DNA of 49,811 bases, from contig JAGGXZ010000045.1 of assembly GCA_021162805.1 (NCBI GenBank), forward strand, positions 1-49,811. Direction: 5' to 3'. The stretch is from Candidatus Poribacteria bacterium. GTDB lineage: Bacteria > Poribacteria > WGA-4E > B28-G17. How positions within the stretch are numbered: position 1 is the first letter of the stretch; the number at the start of each line of letters is the position of its first letter. Under the pieces are notes generated by a model that was given only the letters and a program-made list of their open reading frames with translations, had not been told where the DNA came from and did not search any database. A program made the position numbers and the translations under genes. This document shows positions 16,515 through 25,069 of the stretch, piece by piece.

Positions 16515-17283
16515 TTAACGTGATTTAAGGGTGGCCCATGTGACGGCGAGCTTACCGGATGGTTCAACGGGGTCACGCCGAGCGCCCTTCCAACTCCATC
16601 GTTCATGATGGTCTGGATGTCGCTCTCTTCCAATGCCACGTTGAAGATCGCGACATCATCGATAACGCCGGTGAAGAAGTTTCCCGTTCCATCGAAAACA
16701 CCGCAGCCGCCGATATTGACCTTAAAGGCCGAGCTTCCGTGATTTGGGACATTCACGCCCTTCTCTGCCACCTGTTTGCCGTCGAAGTAGATCTTCAGGG
16801 ACTTGGTCGTTCCGGTAGCCGCTACATGATGCCATTCCCCCTCGGGGAAGGTCCAGGTAGCGTTTAGCCCTGTTCCTGCACCTTCCGACCAGATCTGGAC
16901 GGTTTAGGCTGTATGAAGCCGAATTCAACGGTATCGTTTTGACTGACCAGTCCTATCCTGTTGGCCGTTATCTTCCCTTTGCTAACCCAGAGCACTATCG
17001 TGAACTCCGGTACCTTCTCAAGCAGAGCTTTATCGGTGCTGACACAACTGTCCACACCGTTGAATTCCAGAGCCTTTCCGAATTTGCCGTCAACCCATTT
17101 GGCGCCGCCCTTTATGGTGCCGTCGTTCCCGTTGCCCGAGGAGTCCTTGGCTACAGTGCCTGACCCCTCATCGAATAACCACGCTCCCACGCAGGTCGCA
17201 GGATCAAGCTTAGCGGAGCTCGATCCAACCGATAGGAGAAACAGGATAGCCGTTAGGCTTAAACACACCGATATGATCTTCAT
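16515..17283 (-). pseudogene. frameshifted secreted LamG protein with tryptophan C-terminal tail
   Basis: Starts at ATG 17283 with GGAGGTGG upstream and a consensus-like promoter. A signal peptide is followed by a LamG domain: VGAWLFDEGSGTVAKDSSGN, then WVDGKFGKALEF as in the intact paralogue at 40534. The frame breaks about 16906, where an AAA run (minus strand) would have to be AAAA to continue as PKTVQIWSEGAGTGLN, and again about 16564, where CCCCGTTG would have to be CCCCGGTTG. With both bases restored the protein is about 256 residues and ends VEPSGKLAVTWATLKSR at a TAA (16515-16517). Both breaks are single missing bases in short homopolymers, so sequencing error is as likely as true decay. 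Intact promoter, ribosome site and terminator speak for recent or false inactivation. Confidence 0.82.
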
Positions 17284-17317
17284 TGTTGACCACCTCCTGC
17301 GATTTTAGCTATCACAC

Positions 17318-17347
17318 ATTATACTCGAAAACTGAACGGCGGATCAA
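17318..17347 (-). promoter_or_regulatory. promoter of the LamG pseudogene
   Basis: Minus strand: TTGATC (17342-17347), 18-bp spacer, TATAAT (17318-17323), about 35 bp before the ATG. Confidence 0.5.
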
Positions 17348-17435
17348 GCGAATCGTTTAACCTGTCAACCTAAGGCCTCCATCTCCAGTTAAATCTAAGT
17401 TGTAGTTAGAGATCATCGGAGGTGGAGGGTCGCTC

Positions 17436-18422
17436 ATGATAGATGTTCGTAACCTCACCAAGTATTACGGCAACTTCGTCGGTATACAGAATGTCTCCTT
17501 TCATATAGACAAGGGGGAAGTTGTCGGGTTCCTCGGTCCCAATGGGGCGGGGAAGACCACCACGATGAGGATCCTCACCTGCTTTCTGCCCCCTACCAGT
17601 GGAAGTGCCTCCATCGCGGGATATGACGTGTTCAAACAATCGCTGGAGGCCAGACGCCATATCGGATATCTGCCGGAGAACGTCCCCTTGTATCTGGAGA
17701 TGAGGGTGGAGTCATATCTCAGATATATGGCAAGGCTGAGGGGTGTTCCGCGAAGGAAAGCGAAGGAACGGGTTGAAATCGTGATGGAACAGTGCGGTTT
17801 GACGCACATGCGCCGCAGGATCATCGGCCATCTCTCCAAGGGATACCGTCAGAGGGTGGGATTAGCCCAGGCGCTGGTGCATGATCCCGAGGTGCTGATC
17901 CTGGATGAACCGACCATCGGGCTCGATCCGAAGCAGATTGTCGAGATAAGAGAGCTGATCAGGGATTTAGGGAAAGAGCATACCGTCATCCTCAGCACGC
18001 ATATTCTGCCCGAGGCAAGCATGATCTGCAGAAGAGTGATCATAATCAACGAGGGCAGGATAGCCGGGAACGTGTGGCTTGGAGATGGAAGGGTGGTCTC
18101 AGTGCAGACCGGCGAAGGAGCTGCGAGACAGGTGGGCGATAGAAGATCGATCTTCATCGAAGCACGGGCGCCGTCCGATCTTCTCAGGGAGAAGATCGAA
18201 TCGATCCCCGACGTGATAGAGGTGCAGCTCCAGGAGACACCAGACGGGACCGTAAAGCTAACTGTAGATCATACGCCACAGGCCGATATCCGCGAGGAAA
18301 TCTCCTCCCTGATAACTTCCAGCGGATGGGGACTGCTTGAGATGAGACCGGTCGAGATAACCCTGGAGGAGATCTTCCTGAGATTGGTCTCCAGAGAAAC
18401 GGAGCTGGAGGTGGCAGCATGA
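17436..18422 (+). CDS. ABC transporter ATPase, GldA-like
   Basis: 328 residues: nucleotide-binding domain about 1-220 with Walker A GPNGAGKTTT, signature LSKGYRQRVGLAQAL, Walker B LILDEPTIGLDP and switch His in LSTHIL, then a C-terminal accessory domain of about 100 residues. This is the ATPase of an ABC-2-type system; members next to a GldG-like gene are close to the gliding/export ATPase GldA. It forms an operon with the next three genes (ATGA overlap with the permease). Substrate unknown; in other bacteria such sets are linked to export or surface functions, and gliding should not be assumed. Confidence 0.92.
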   Translation: MIDVRNLTKYYGNFVGIQNVSFHIDKGEVVGFLGPNGAGKTTTMRILTCFLPPTSGSASIAGYDVFKQSLEARRHIGYLPENVPLYLEMRVESYLRYMARLRGVPRRKAKERVEIVMEQCGLTHMRRRIIGHLSKGYRQRVGLAQALVHDPEVLILDEPTIGLDPKQIVEIRELIRDLGKEHTVILSTHILPEASMICRRVIIINEGRIAGNVWLGDGRVVSVQTGEGAARQVGDRRSIFIEARAPSDLLREKIESIPDVIEVQLQETPDGTVKLTVDHTPQADIREEISSLITSSGWGLLEMRPVEITLEEIFLRLVSRETELEVAA

Positions 18423-19144
18423 GGAACATCTGGACGATCTTCCTGAAGGAGATCCATACCTATTTCGTATCCCCGGTGGCCTACTTCGTCCTCTTCGTCT
18501 TCGTAGGCATAACCGGATTTCTCTTCTCCTCATCGCTTATCATCGGTGGGATCAACCGGATGATGACAACCGAGGTACTCAATGTTACCTTTCTCAACAT
18601 GAGCGTAACGCTGCTTTTCTTCGCCCCCGTGATGACGATGAAGCTTTTCGCCGAGGAGAAAAGGCTCGGCACGATAGAGCTGCTGATGACCTCTCCGGTG
18701 AGGGATGTGGAGGTGGTTTTGGGGAAATATCTGGCGGGATTCGCCCTTCTGCTCCTGATGCTCGCCCTGACACTGGCCTTCCCGATGATAACCTCCTTCT
18801 ATGGCAGGGTGGATGTGGGGCCGGTCATAAGCGGATATGTCGGTCTGATACTCTTGGGGGCCTCCTTCCTCTCCATAGGCATACTGGTTTCCTCAATGAC
18901 GAAAAACCAGATCGTCTCTGCGTTGACCAGCTTCGGCGTCCTGTTGTTGCTGTGGGTGATCGGGTTCATCGCACGGGGACATGGCAGATTCGGGGATGTG
19001 TTGAGATACCTATCGCTGGTGGAGCATTTCGATGATTTCGCCCGAGGGGTGATCGGCCTTAAACACGTGATCTATTACCTCAGCGTGACGATCCTGTCTC
19101 TCTTCGCGACCGTCAGATCGGTCGAATCCTCCAAGTGGAGGTGA
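18419..19144 (+). CDS. ABC-2 type permease, GldF-like
   Basis: 241 residues with six hydrophobic segments. The N-terminal amphipathic start (RNIWTIFLKEIHTYFVSPVAY), the MKLFAEEKRLGTIELLMTSP coupling segment after TM2 and the ending in a single TM helix are typical of ABC-2 permeases paired with GldA-like ATPases. Overlaps the ATPase gene by 4 nt; its 3' end provides the ribosome site of the next gene. Confidence 0.9.
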   Translation: MRNIWTIFLKEIHTYFVSPVAYFVLFVFVGITGFLFSSSLIIGGINRMMTTEVLNVTFLNMSVTLLFFAPVMTMKLFAEEKRLGTIELLMTSPVRDVEVVLGKYLAGFALLLLMLALTLAFPMITSFYGRVDVGPVISGYVGLILLGASFLSIGILVSSMTKNQIVSALTSFGVLLLLWVIGFIARGHGRFGDVLRYLSLVEHFDDFARGVIGLKHVIYYLSVTILSLFATVRSVESSKWR

Positions 19145-19149
19145 TACAG

Positions 19150-20754
19150 ATGAACGGCGATAAAAAACCTCTATACAAGATCGGAACCCTATGTGGTCTG
19201 TTGGGGATTCTGGGGTTGATGTTCGCCTTAGCGGTAAGGCTGGTTATGGGGAGGTTTGGGGTTCTGTTCTTCATCTCGACGGGAGTTACGCTTGCCTGCT
19301 GGACGGTTTACGTCGTAACACATCTGAAGGGGGTGCTCTCCGCCCTCAAAAGCAGACAGGCGGTATACGGATCGAACGTCTTCATCACCGTGGTATTGGC
19401 TCTGGCGGCGGCGGTAATAGTGAACGTGATCATCGCACAGGGGTTCGATAAAGACCTGGATCTGACCTCAGAGAAGCTCTTCACCCTTACCGATCAGACC
19501 AAGGAGGTATTGAAGCAGGTTAAGGAACCGATCAAAGTACTGGCTTTCTTCAGCGAGGACGAGACGAACCCGCGTTTTGTGAAGATGCGCAAGGACGCCA
19601 AGGATCTCCTGGACAGATACGAGAAAGGATGTAAATTGCTGGAGGTCCAATGGATCGATCCCTTTGTCGACAGGGAGATGGCGGATAAATACAAGGTCGA
19701 TTATAACGGGACGGTCGTTTTCGAGATGGGCAAAAGACGCGAGACGGTGACGGAGACGGATGAGCAGAAGTTCACAAACGCCATATACAAGTTGATCAAG
19801 GGCGAGGTCAAGAAGATCTACTTTCTCAGAGGACACGACGAGAAGGCGCCGGACGATTATGACGAGCGAAAGGGTTATAGCGACGCGAGAGAAGCCTTGG
19901 AGAACCAGAACTTCGAGGTGAAGGATCTGTATTTGGCCGCTGTTGGAGAGGTGCCCTCCGACTGCGCGGCACTCGTCATCGCCGGTCCCCAAAAGCCACT
20001 TTCGGATGTCGAGGTGAGGGCGATCGAAAGATATCTGAATAGAGGCGGCAAGCTCCTGGTCATGATCGATCCCCCCAGCGATAGGTTCCCGAAGCTGGTT
20101 AAGCTGCTCGATAAATGGGGGGTAAAGGTGGGGAACGATCTTGTGGTGGACAGGAATATCTTGGCCTCCTATCTCGATCCGCGGGTGCCCCTCGTCAGGG
20201 ACTTCGAGTATCACGTGATAACCAAACATCTCTCCCCCGTCCCCTTCTCCTTCTCCTGCTCCGTCACCCCTGAGGATAAATTACCCGAGAGGGTTACCGT
20301 CACGTCATTGGCCAAGACAACTCCCGCAGAGGGGGTGAGCTGGGGTGAGACGAGCAGAAAGAAGTTCAAGTATGATCCCGATAAAGACACCAAACCCCCT
20401 GTTTCGCTCGCCGTAGCGGTCGAAAAAACCGCTCCCCCCAGAAAGGCCGGTGAGGGGGAAACCTCCTCACAAAAGCAAAAGAAACCCCTGACCAGGATGG
20501 TGGTCGTCGGAGATTCGGATTTCGCGTCAAATCAGTTCTTCAAAAACACCGGCGGCGGGGATCTGTTCCTCAACTCCATAAGCTGGCTGACGATGGAGGA
20601 GGATCTGATAAAGATCAGGGCGCAAAAGCCGGAGAACAGAGACCTGAGACCGATCTCGCCCGGCGAAGCACGGCTGGTGCAGCTTATGTCTATCTTCGTC
20701 ATCCCCTTCCTTGTCTTCGCCGCCGGAGTGATAGTCTGGTGGACGAGGAGGTGA
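19150..20754 (+). CDS. GldG-like ABC auxiliary protein
   Basis: 534 residues: three TM helices in the first 95 residues, a large extracytoplasmic domain (about 100-500) of the ABC-type uncharacterised/GldG family (LTSEKLFTLTDQTKEVLKQV, then VKKIYFLRGHDEKAP and RGGKLLVMIDPP), and a final TM helix (about 510-530). The ATG at 19150 is preferred over GTG 19135 because GGAGGTGA lies six bases before it. Works with the ATPase and permease just upstream as the periplasmic partner. Confidence 0.88.
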   Translation: MNGDKKPLYKIGTLCGLLGILGLMFALAVRLVMGRFGVLFFISTGVTLACWTVYVVTHLKGVLSALKSRQAVYGSNVFITVVLALAAAVIVNVIIAQGFDKDLDLTSEKLFTLTDQTKEVLKQVKEPIKVLAFFSEDETNPRFVKMRKDAKDLLDRYEKGCKLLEVQWIDPFVDREMADKYKVDYNGTVVFEMGKRRETVTETDEQKFTNAIYKLIKGEVKKIYFLRGHDEKAPDDYDERKGYSDAREALENQNFEVKDLYLAAVGEVPSDCAALVIAGPQKPLSDVEVRAIERYLNRGGKLLVMIDPPSDRFPKLVKLLDKWGVKVGNDLVVDRNILASYLDPRVPLVRDFEYHVITKHLSPVPFSFSCSVTPEDKLPERVTVTSLAKTTPAEGVSWGETSRKKFKYDPDKDTKPPVSLAVAVEKTAPPRKAGEGETSSQKQKKPLTRMVVVGDSDFASNQFFKNTGGGDLFLNSISWLTMEEDLIKIRAQKPENRDLRPISPGEARLVQLMSIFVIPFLVFAAGVIVWWTRR

Positions 20755-20757
20755 AGG

Positions 20758-22518
20758 ATGAGCTTCAGGACAACCCTCATCGTCGGGCTGATTTTCATCG
20801 TAGCTCTCGTCGGATACTTCGTCTTCAAGCAGATTCAACCGTCACTCTCTAAAAACGAGCTCGTGGATATAAAGACCGCTTATAACATACAGCGAGATAA
20901 GATCACAAAGATTAGACTCTCTTACGGCGATAAATCGCTACTGCCCATAACGCTTGAAAAACGCGGGAACGAGTGGTATCTCTCCGAGCCGGTAGAGGCT
21001 CCGGCCGATCCGGATAAGATAAAATACCTCCTGGATGACCTGTTGAATAAAAGGGTCAAAATGAGATTCAAGACCAAAGACCTCGCCAAATACGGGCTGG
21101 ATAAACCTCAGATAACCGTCTCCATCTGGATAGAAGGCTCAGGGGAGAACCCCTACAAGAGCTTCCTCATAGGTCGCAAGGGCATCGAGTATACCGTCTA
21201 TGCGAAGGAGAAAAGCGAACCGGACGTCGTGATAGGGATCGAGTCCTCCGCGCTGGACGACTTCACCAAATCCCCCTCCGATATGCGTCAGAGGAAGATC
21301 ATGCGCTTCGCCTCGAAGGAGCTCAAATCGATCAAAATCTTCCGAGCCGGTAGGGTCGATATAGCCCTTCAGAAGGATGAGGAGGGCAACTGGAAGATGA
21401 TCGAACCGGTCAAGGCGCGCGCCGATAAGGATGAGGTCGATAAACTAGCCGAGGCGATCAGGGGGATAAGGGTGAGGGTGTTCGAGGACGATAACCCCAA
21501 AGACCTGAACCGATACGGTTTGAAAACCCCTTCTCTCCAGGTCGAGGTGAGATACGGGGAGAGCTCCAAAAGGCTGCTCATCGGTTCGAAAGACCCGAAG
21601 ACGGGACGTCTCTACGTCAAGCTCGCCTCCCAACCCTATGTCTATTCGATCGATTCCGACCTGCTCGACAAAATCCCAAAGGAGCCTTTCGACCTGAGGG
21701 ATAAGACGGTGATCTCCTTCCAGAGGTTCGACGCCGATAGGCTCAAGCTCATCAGGCCGAAGGAGAAACTCGCCCTCAGGAAGAAGGGCGAGGCGAAATG
21801 GGAGATCCAGGAGCCGATCAAGGTGGAGGCCGATGAGGTGGCGGTGGATGACCTGTTGTTCGCCCTGGACTCGTTAAAGGCGAAGAGATTCGTGTCGGAA
21901 AAGGCGGATAACCTGGTCAAATACGGGCTCAAAAATCCGCGTCTCGAGATACAGGTACAGGAGGCCGGAAAACCCGATATCTATTTCGTTAAGATCGGTG
22001 GAAAGACCAAAGATGGATATTATGCCTTGGGAAGCTACTCGAACGCTGTGGTGCTGATAGGCCAGGATGATTTCAAAAAGCTGGATAAGGACTTCCTGGA
22101 TCTCAGAACCAAGACCGTCTGGGATATCACCACCAGTGATGTGGCTGAGGTGGAGCTGAAGCATGATGAAACGGATGTGAGATGCATAAGAAAGGGATAT
22201 GACTGGCATATCGTCTCACCCGTTAAGGAGAAGGCGAACAACTCCGAGGTGAACGATATACTCTATAAGGTCCACCAGTTGAAGGCCCTCAGGTTCCTTC
22301 CAAAACCTCAAAAGCTTTCCCAGTATGGCCTGGATAAACCTCAGGTATATCTGAAGATGACGATGCGCGACGGCAAGACGAACTATGAGCTTATCTTGGG
22401 CAAGGAGAAAGATGGAGAGATATACGCCAAAGCGAGCACCTCGGAGTATCCCTTCACGGTCGATAAGGACGTGCTTGAGAAGCTTCAAAAGACGGTCGAG
22501 GATCTGAGGGAAAAGTAG
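20758..22518 (+). CDS. DUF4340 protein with four repeats
   Basis: 586 residues: one N-terminal TM anchor (about 7-24), then four successive DUF4340-type units recognisable by W-x-[IL]-x-[ES]-P-[VI] followed by a helix and the closing KYGL-x-x-P motif (DKYGLDKPQ, NRYGLKTPS, VKYGLKNPR, SQYGLDKPQ as seen near residues 115, 245, 385 and 525). DUF4340 is a frequent fourth member of GldA-F-G-like operons; biochemical function unknown. Three bases separate it from the GldG-like gene. Confidence 0.88.
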   Translation: MSFRTTLIVGLIFIVALVGYFVFKQIQPSLSKNELVDIKTAYNIQRDKITKIRLSYGDKSLLPITLEKRGNEWYLSEPVEAPADPDKIKYLLDDLLNKRVKMRFKTKDLAKYGLDKPQITVSIWIEGSGENPYKSFLIGRKGIEYTVYAKEKSEPDVVIGIESSALDDFTKSPSDMRQRKIMRFASKELKSIKIFRAGRVDIALQKDEEGNWKMIEPVKARADKDEVDKLAEAIRGIRVRVFEDDNPKDLNRYGLKTPSLQVEVRYGESSKRLLIGSKDPKTGRLYVKLASQPYVYSIDSDLLDKIPKEPFDLRDKTVISFQRFDADRLKLIRPKEKLALRKKGEAKWEIQEPIKVEADEVAVDDLLFALDSLKAKRFVSEKADNLVKYGLKNPRLEIQVQEAGKPDIYFVKIGGKTKDGYYALGSYSNAVVLIGQDDFKKLDKDFLDLRTKTVWDITTSDVAEVELKHDETDVRCIRKGYDWHIVSPVKEKANNSEVNDILYKVHQLKALRFLPKPQKLSQYGLDKPQVYLKMTMRDGKTNYELILGKEKDGEIYAKASTSEYPFTVDKDVLEKLQKTVEDLREK

Positions 22519-22560
22519 TTGCCGATCCTTGAACTTGGGGTTTCGGACATGTAAAATAAA

Positions 22561-22749
22561 TTCGCTCAAATTTCCTTTGAGTGTAGCGGTTATCCATGAG
22601 GAGGAACGAGGAGAAAGGAAATCCGTTACACGTTCAACGTTTAACGTTGTAACGTTTTCCGCTCCTGGTTCCTAGTTCCTTTTCTCCCAGAGAAATAAGC
22701 ATTTCTGACCTCTCAGATCTCCGCTACACTTAACGATAATATGAGCGAA
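22561..22749. mobile_element. miniature inverted-repeat element, family A, copy 2
   Basis: 189 bp. Left end (type B) 22561-22589 begins TTCGCTCA and ends AGTGTAGCGG; right end (type A) 22721-22749 begins CCGCTACACT and ends TGAGCGAA. TAAA flanks both sides and may be a target duplication. The interior contains an imperfect AGGAGAAAGGAA stem and a palindromic CGTTCAACG...CGTTGTAACG tract unrelated to copy 1. It forms the leader of the oxidoreductase gene. Confidence 0.75.
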
Positions 22750-22779
22750 TAAATTAAACAGATCCTGAGGAGGAAGGAT

Positions 22780-23814
22780 ATGGCCAGGAGAAAGAGGAAG
22801 ATGAACTTCGCCGTGATAGGTGCTGGGTTTATCGGTAAGTCACACGCCCAGGCATATAAGTCCTATGATAGGGCAGAACTCTTCGCCATCTGCGATGTGG
22901 ATGAGGAGAGAGCCAGGGCGTTGGCCGATGAGTTGGGAGCGAAATACGTCTTCACCGATTATGAGGAGATGCTGAAAGAGGAAGATATCGATGCTGTCAG
23001 CGTCTGTCTGCCGAACAAGTTCCACGCCCCCGTCTCCATAGCCGCCCTCGAAGCCGGCAAACACGTCCTATGCGAAAAGCCCATGGCGACCAACGCCAAG
23101 GAGGCTCAGGCGATGGTCGATGCCGCGGAGAAGGCCGGGAAGGTGCTGGCGTTATCGCTGAACTTCCGATATATGGGGCCATCCAGAACCCTGAAGAAGC
23201 TCGTGGAGGATGGCGTTCTGGGTGAGGTATACTACGGTAAGGGAGCGATGTTGCGGAAGATGTCCATCCCCAGAGGGTGGTTCCACGTTAGGAAGTGGTC
23301 CGGCGGCGGACCGCTCCTGGATCTGGCCTCACATATACTGGATGTGACGTGGTGGGTGATGGGATGTCCCAAGCCGAAGTCGGCCATGGGAGCCACCTTT
23401 AGCAAATTCGGCCCAAGGGGCGAGGGGATGGGATCATGGGGCGTCGGATTCGCCGATGGGCCGGTGGATGTCGAAGATCTTGCCGTGGGGATGATCAAAT
23501 TCGAGAACGGCGCGACGCTGTTCGTGGAGGTGAGCTGGGCGCTTCACCTGGATGAAGGTAGAAACTACTCCTATGTCTACGGAACCGAGGCGGGAGCTAC
23601 GCTGGTGCCGGAGCTCAAGCTCTACAGACAGGATAAGGAGATCGAAACGCCCAAACCCGAGCCAACGATAAGCCCCGTTCTGGCCTTTGCAAAGCACCTG
23701 TGCGAAGGCACCGAGCTGCTCTCACCCGGAAAGGACGGGGTGGTGGTGATGAAGATGCTCGATGCCATCTACCGCTCCGCACGAACCGGAAGAGGAGCGA
23801 TGATATCAGTTTAA
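22780..23814 (+). CDS. Gfo/Idh/MocA-family oxidoreductase
   Basis: 344 residues. N-terminal Rossmann fold with GAGFIGKSHA for NAD(P) and the hallmark CEKPMATN (lysine of the EKP motif), then the C-terminal alpha/beta domain with the GGGPLLDLASHILD stretch carrying the catalytic-site His. The family oxidises or reduces sugars and inositol derivatives; substrate cannot be told. Start ATG 22780 with AGGAGGAAGGAT upstream. Monocistronic as far as I can see, between two copies of family A elements. Confidence 0.92.
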   Translation: MARRKRKMNFAVIGAGFIGKSHAQAYKSYDRAELFAICDVDEERARALADELGAKYVFTDYEEMLKEEDIDAVSVCLPNKFHAPVSIAALEAGKHVLCEKPMATNAKEAQAMVDAAEKAGKVLALSLNFRYMGPSRTLKKLVEDGVLGEVYYGKGAMLRKMSIPRGWFHVRKWSGGGPLLDLASHILDVTWWVMGCPKPKSAMGATFSKFGPRGEGMGSWGVGFADGPVDVEDLAVGMIKFENGATLFVEVSWALHLDEGRNYSYVYGTEAGATLVPELKLYRQDKEIETPKPEPTISPVLAFAKHLCEGTELLSPGKDGVVVMKMLDAIYRSARTGRGAMISV

Positions 23815-23831
23815 TCGGAAGATAGGGGATC

Positions 23832-23883
23832 GGAGACAGGAGGCCCGGAAATAAATTTCCCTTGCCACCCGCTTCCTGTCTCC
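23832..23883 (+). terminator. hairpin after the oxidoreductase gene
   Basis: Ten-base perfect stem GGAGACAGGA (23832-23841) with TCCTGTCTCC (23874-23883) and a 32-nt loop, 17 nt after the stop. No T-run follows, so it may be a processing or attenuating hairpin rather than a true intrinsic terminator. Confidence 0.4.
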
Positions 23884-23904
23884 TTCCAACCCTGAGAAAT
23901 AAGC

Positions 23905-24112
23905 ATCGCTCATATTATCGCTGAGTGGAGTGGGATGCGAAAACAGGTTAAGGTGGTCGAGAGTCGAGAGACAAAAAGGACTCTAGACTCTTGTCTCTCG
24001 ACCTTAACCTCAGCCTTAACCTCTGATCGTGAAAGGGATAGGACGTTGATTGCCACCGTACGGGCGAAAAATCCTTCGCCCCTACCTACACACAAGGGAA
24101 ATATAAGCGAAG
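23905..24112. mobile_element. miniature inverted-repeat element, family A, copy 3 (inverted)
   Basis: 208 bp; type A end at 23905-23933 (ATCGCTCATATTATCG...), type B end at 24086-24112 (...AAGGGAAATATAAGCGAA). The interior carries a long stem made of GTCGAGAGACAA and its complement, unrelated to the other copies. The GAGAAATAAGCAT just before it (23894-23906) also occurs inside copy 2. The element occupies nearly all of the gap between the oxidoreductase and rsgA (23815-24120) and supplies the rsgA leader. Confidence 0.7.
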
Positions 24113-24120
24113 GAAAAGGG

Positions 24121-25029
24121 GTGGTCATAAGATCCAGCGCGGGATATTATCACGTTCGGGTCGGGGATAAGGTCTATATATGTTCCCTGCGCGGCAGGAT
24201 TAAGAGGGAAAACCTGGACGAGAGAGGACGTCCGATATACGCCAATCCGGTGGCCGTAGGCGATGAGGTCGTGGTCTCGCTACTGGATGATCGAAGTGGG
24301 GTCATAGAGGAGATAATGCCGCGCAGGACGAAGTTCTCCAGACGGCTTCCCGGACGGCAGCCGCTGGAACAGATCATCGTGGCCAACGCCGATCAGGTGG
24401 TGGTGATCCTCTCAGCCAAGATGCCGGAGCTGAACCTGCACTTCCTGGACAGATTCCTGATCCTAGCGGAGGCCGGCGGGCTGAATGCTGTGGTATGCGT
24501 CAACAAGATGGACCTTGTCGCAGATGAGGAGCGGAGAACGATTGAATCGGAGATGAAGGTCTATGAGGATCTGAACTATCGCCTCTGCTACACCAGCGCC
24601 CTCACAGGTGAGGGGATGGAAGAGCTCAAAGGGATTTTAAAGGACAGGTTCTCGGTCTTCGTAGGAGCGTCGGGCGTCGGTAAATCCAGCCTTTTAAACG
24701 TTATCCAGCCCGGCCTGTCCCTGAAGATAAGGGAGGTCAATCCCAAAACGGGCAGAGGAAGACATACCACCAGTTCCGTTCAAATGGTGGAACTCCATTT
24801 TGGCGGTTACGTGGCCGATACACCTGGGGTAAGGGAGGTAAAGCTCTGGGGCGTGGATAGGGACAACCTTGACCTCTACTTTCCGGAGATGAGGAGTTTC
24901 ATCGGCAGGTGTCGATACAGAAACTGCACTCATATCCATGAACCCAGGTGTGCCGTCAAAGAAGCGGTCATAAGAGGTGAGATAAGTCCGAAACGGTATG
25001 AGAGCTATCTCAGGCTGAAAGGATCATGA
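24121..25029 (+). CDS. rsgA: small ribosomal subunit biogenesis GTPase RsgA
   Basis: 302 residues from GTG 24121. OB fold about 1-75, then a circularly permuted GTPase: G4 NKMDL (about 126-130) comes before G1 GASGVGKSS (about 182-190) and G3 DTPGV (about 232-236); a C-terminal zinc site uses the CRYRNCTHIHEPRC cluster. RsgA acts late in 30S assembly. The frame is open upstream to 23935, but those 62 codons lie inside a miniature element and read like non-protein sequence, whereas GTG 24121 sits six bases after AAGGA and begins the OB fold at the expected place. Terminator follows the stop. Confidence 0.93.
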   Translation: MVIRSSAGYYHVRVGDKVYICSLRGRIKRENLDERGRPIYANPVAVGDEVVVSLLDDRSGVIEEIMPRRTKFSRRLPGRQPLEQIIVANADQVVVILSAKMPELNLHFLDRFLILAEAGGLNAVVCVNKMDLVADEERRTIESEMKVYEDLNYRLCYTSALTGEGMEELKGILKDRFSVFVGASGVGKSSLLNVIQPGLSLKIREVNPKTGRGRHTTSSVQMVELHFGGYVADTPGVREVKLWGVDRDNLDLYFPEMRSFIGRCRYRNCTHIHEPRCAVKEAVIRGEISPKRYESYLRLKGS

Positions 25030-25032
25030 GAA

Positions 25033-25058
25033 AGGGGCGATTCCACCCGATCGCCCCT
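25033..25058. terminator. terminator between rsgA and the flavin reductase gene
   Basis: Perfect 9-base stem AGGGGCGAT (25033-25041) with ATCGCCCCT (25050-25058), 8-nt loop, outer ATCATG/CATGAT arms extend it. Convergent genes stop on either side, so it probably works in both directions. Confidence 0.65.
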
Positions 25059-25069
25059 CATGATGTGGA

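Noticed and set aside
17436-22518. Gliding motility operon
   Set aside because: The proteins are like GldA, GldF and GldG, but such sets occur in many non-gliding bacteria and no other gld or spr genes are present, so only the transporter type is stated.
23935-24120. N-terminal extension of RsgA
   Set aside because: These codons are the interior of a miniature inverted-repeat element with a long stem, and the RsgA OB fold begins right after the well-spaced GTG at 24121.
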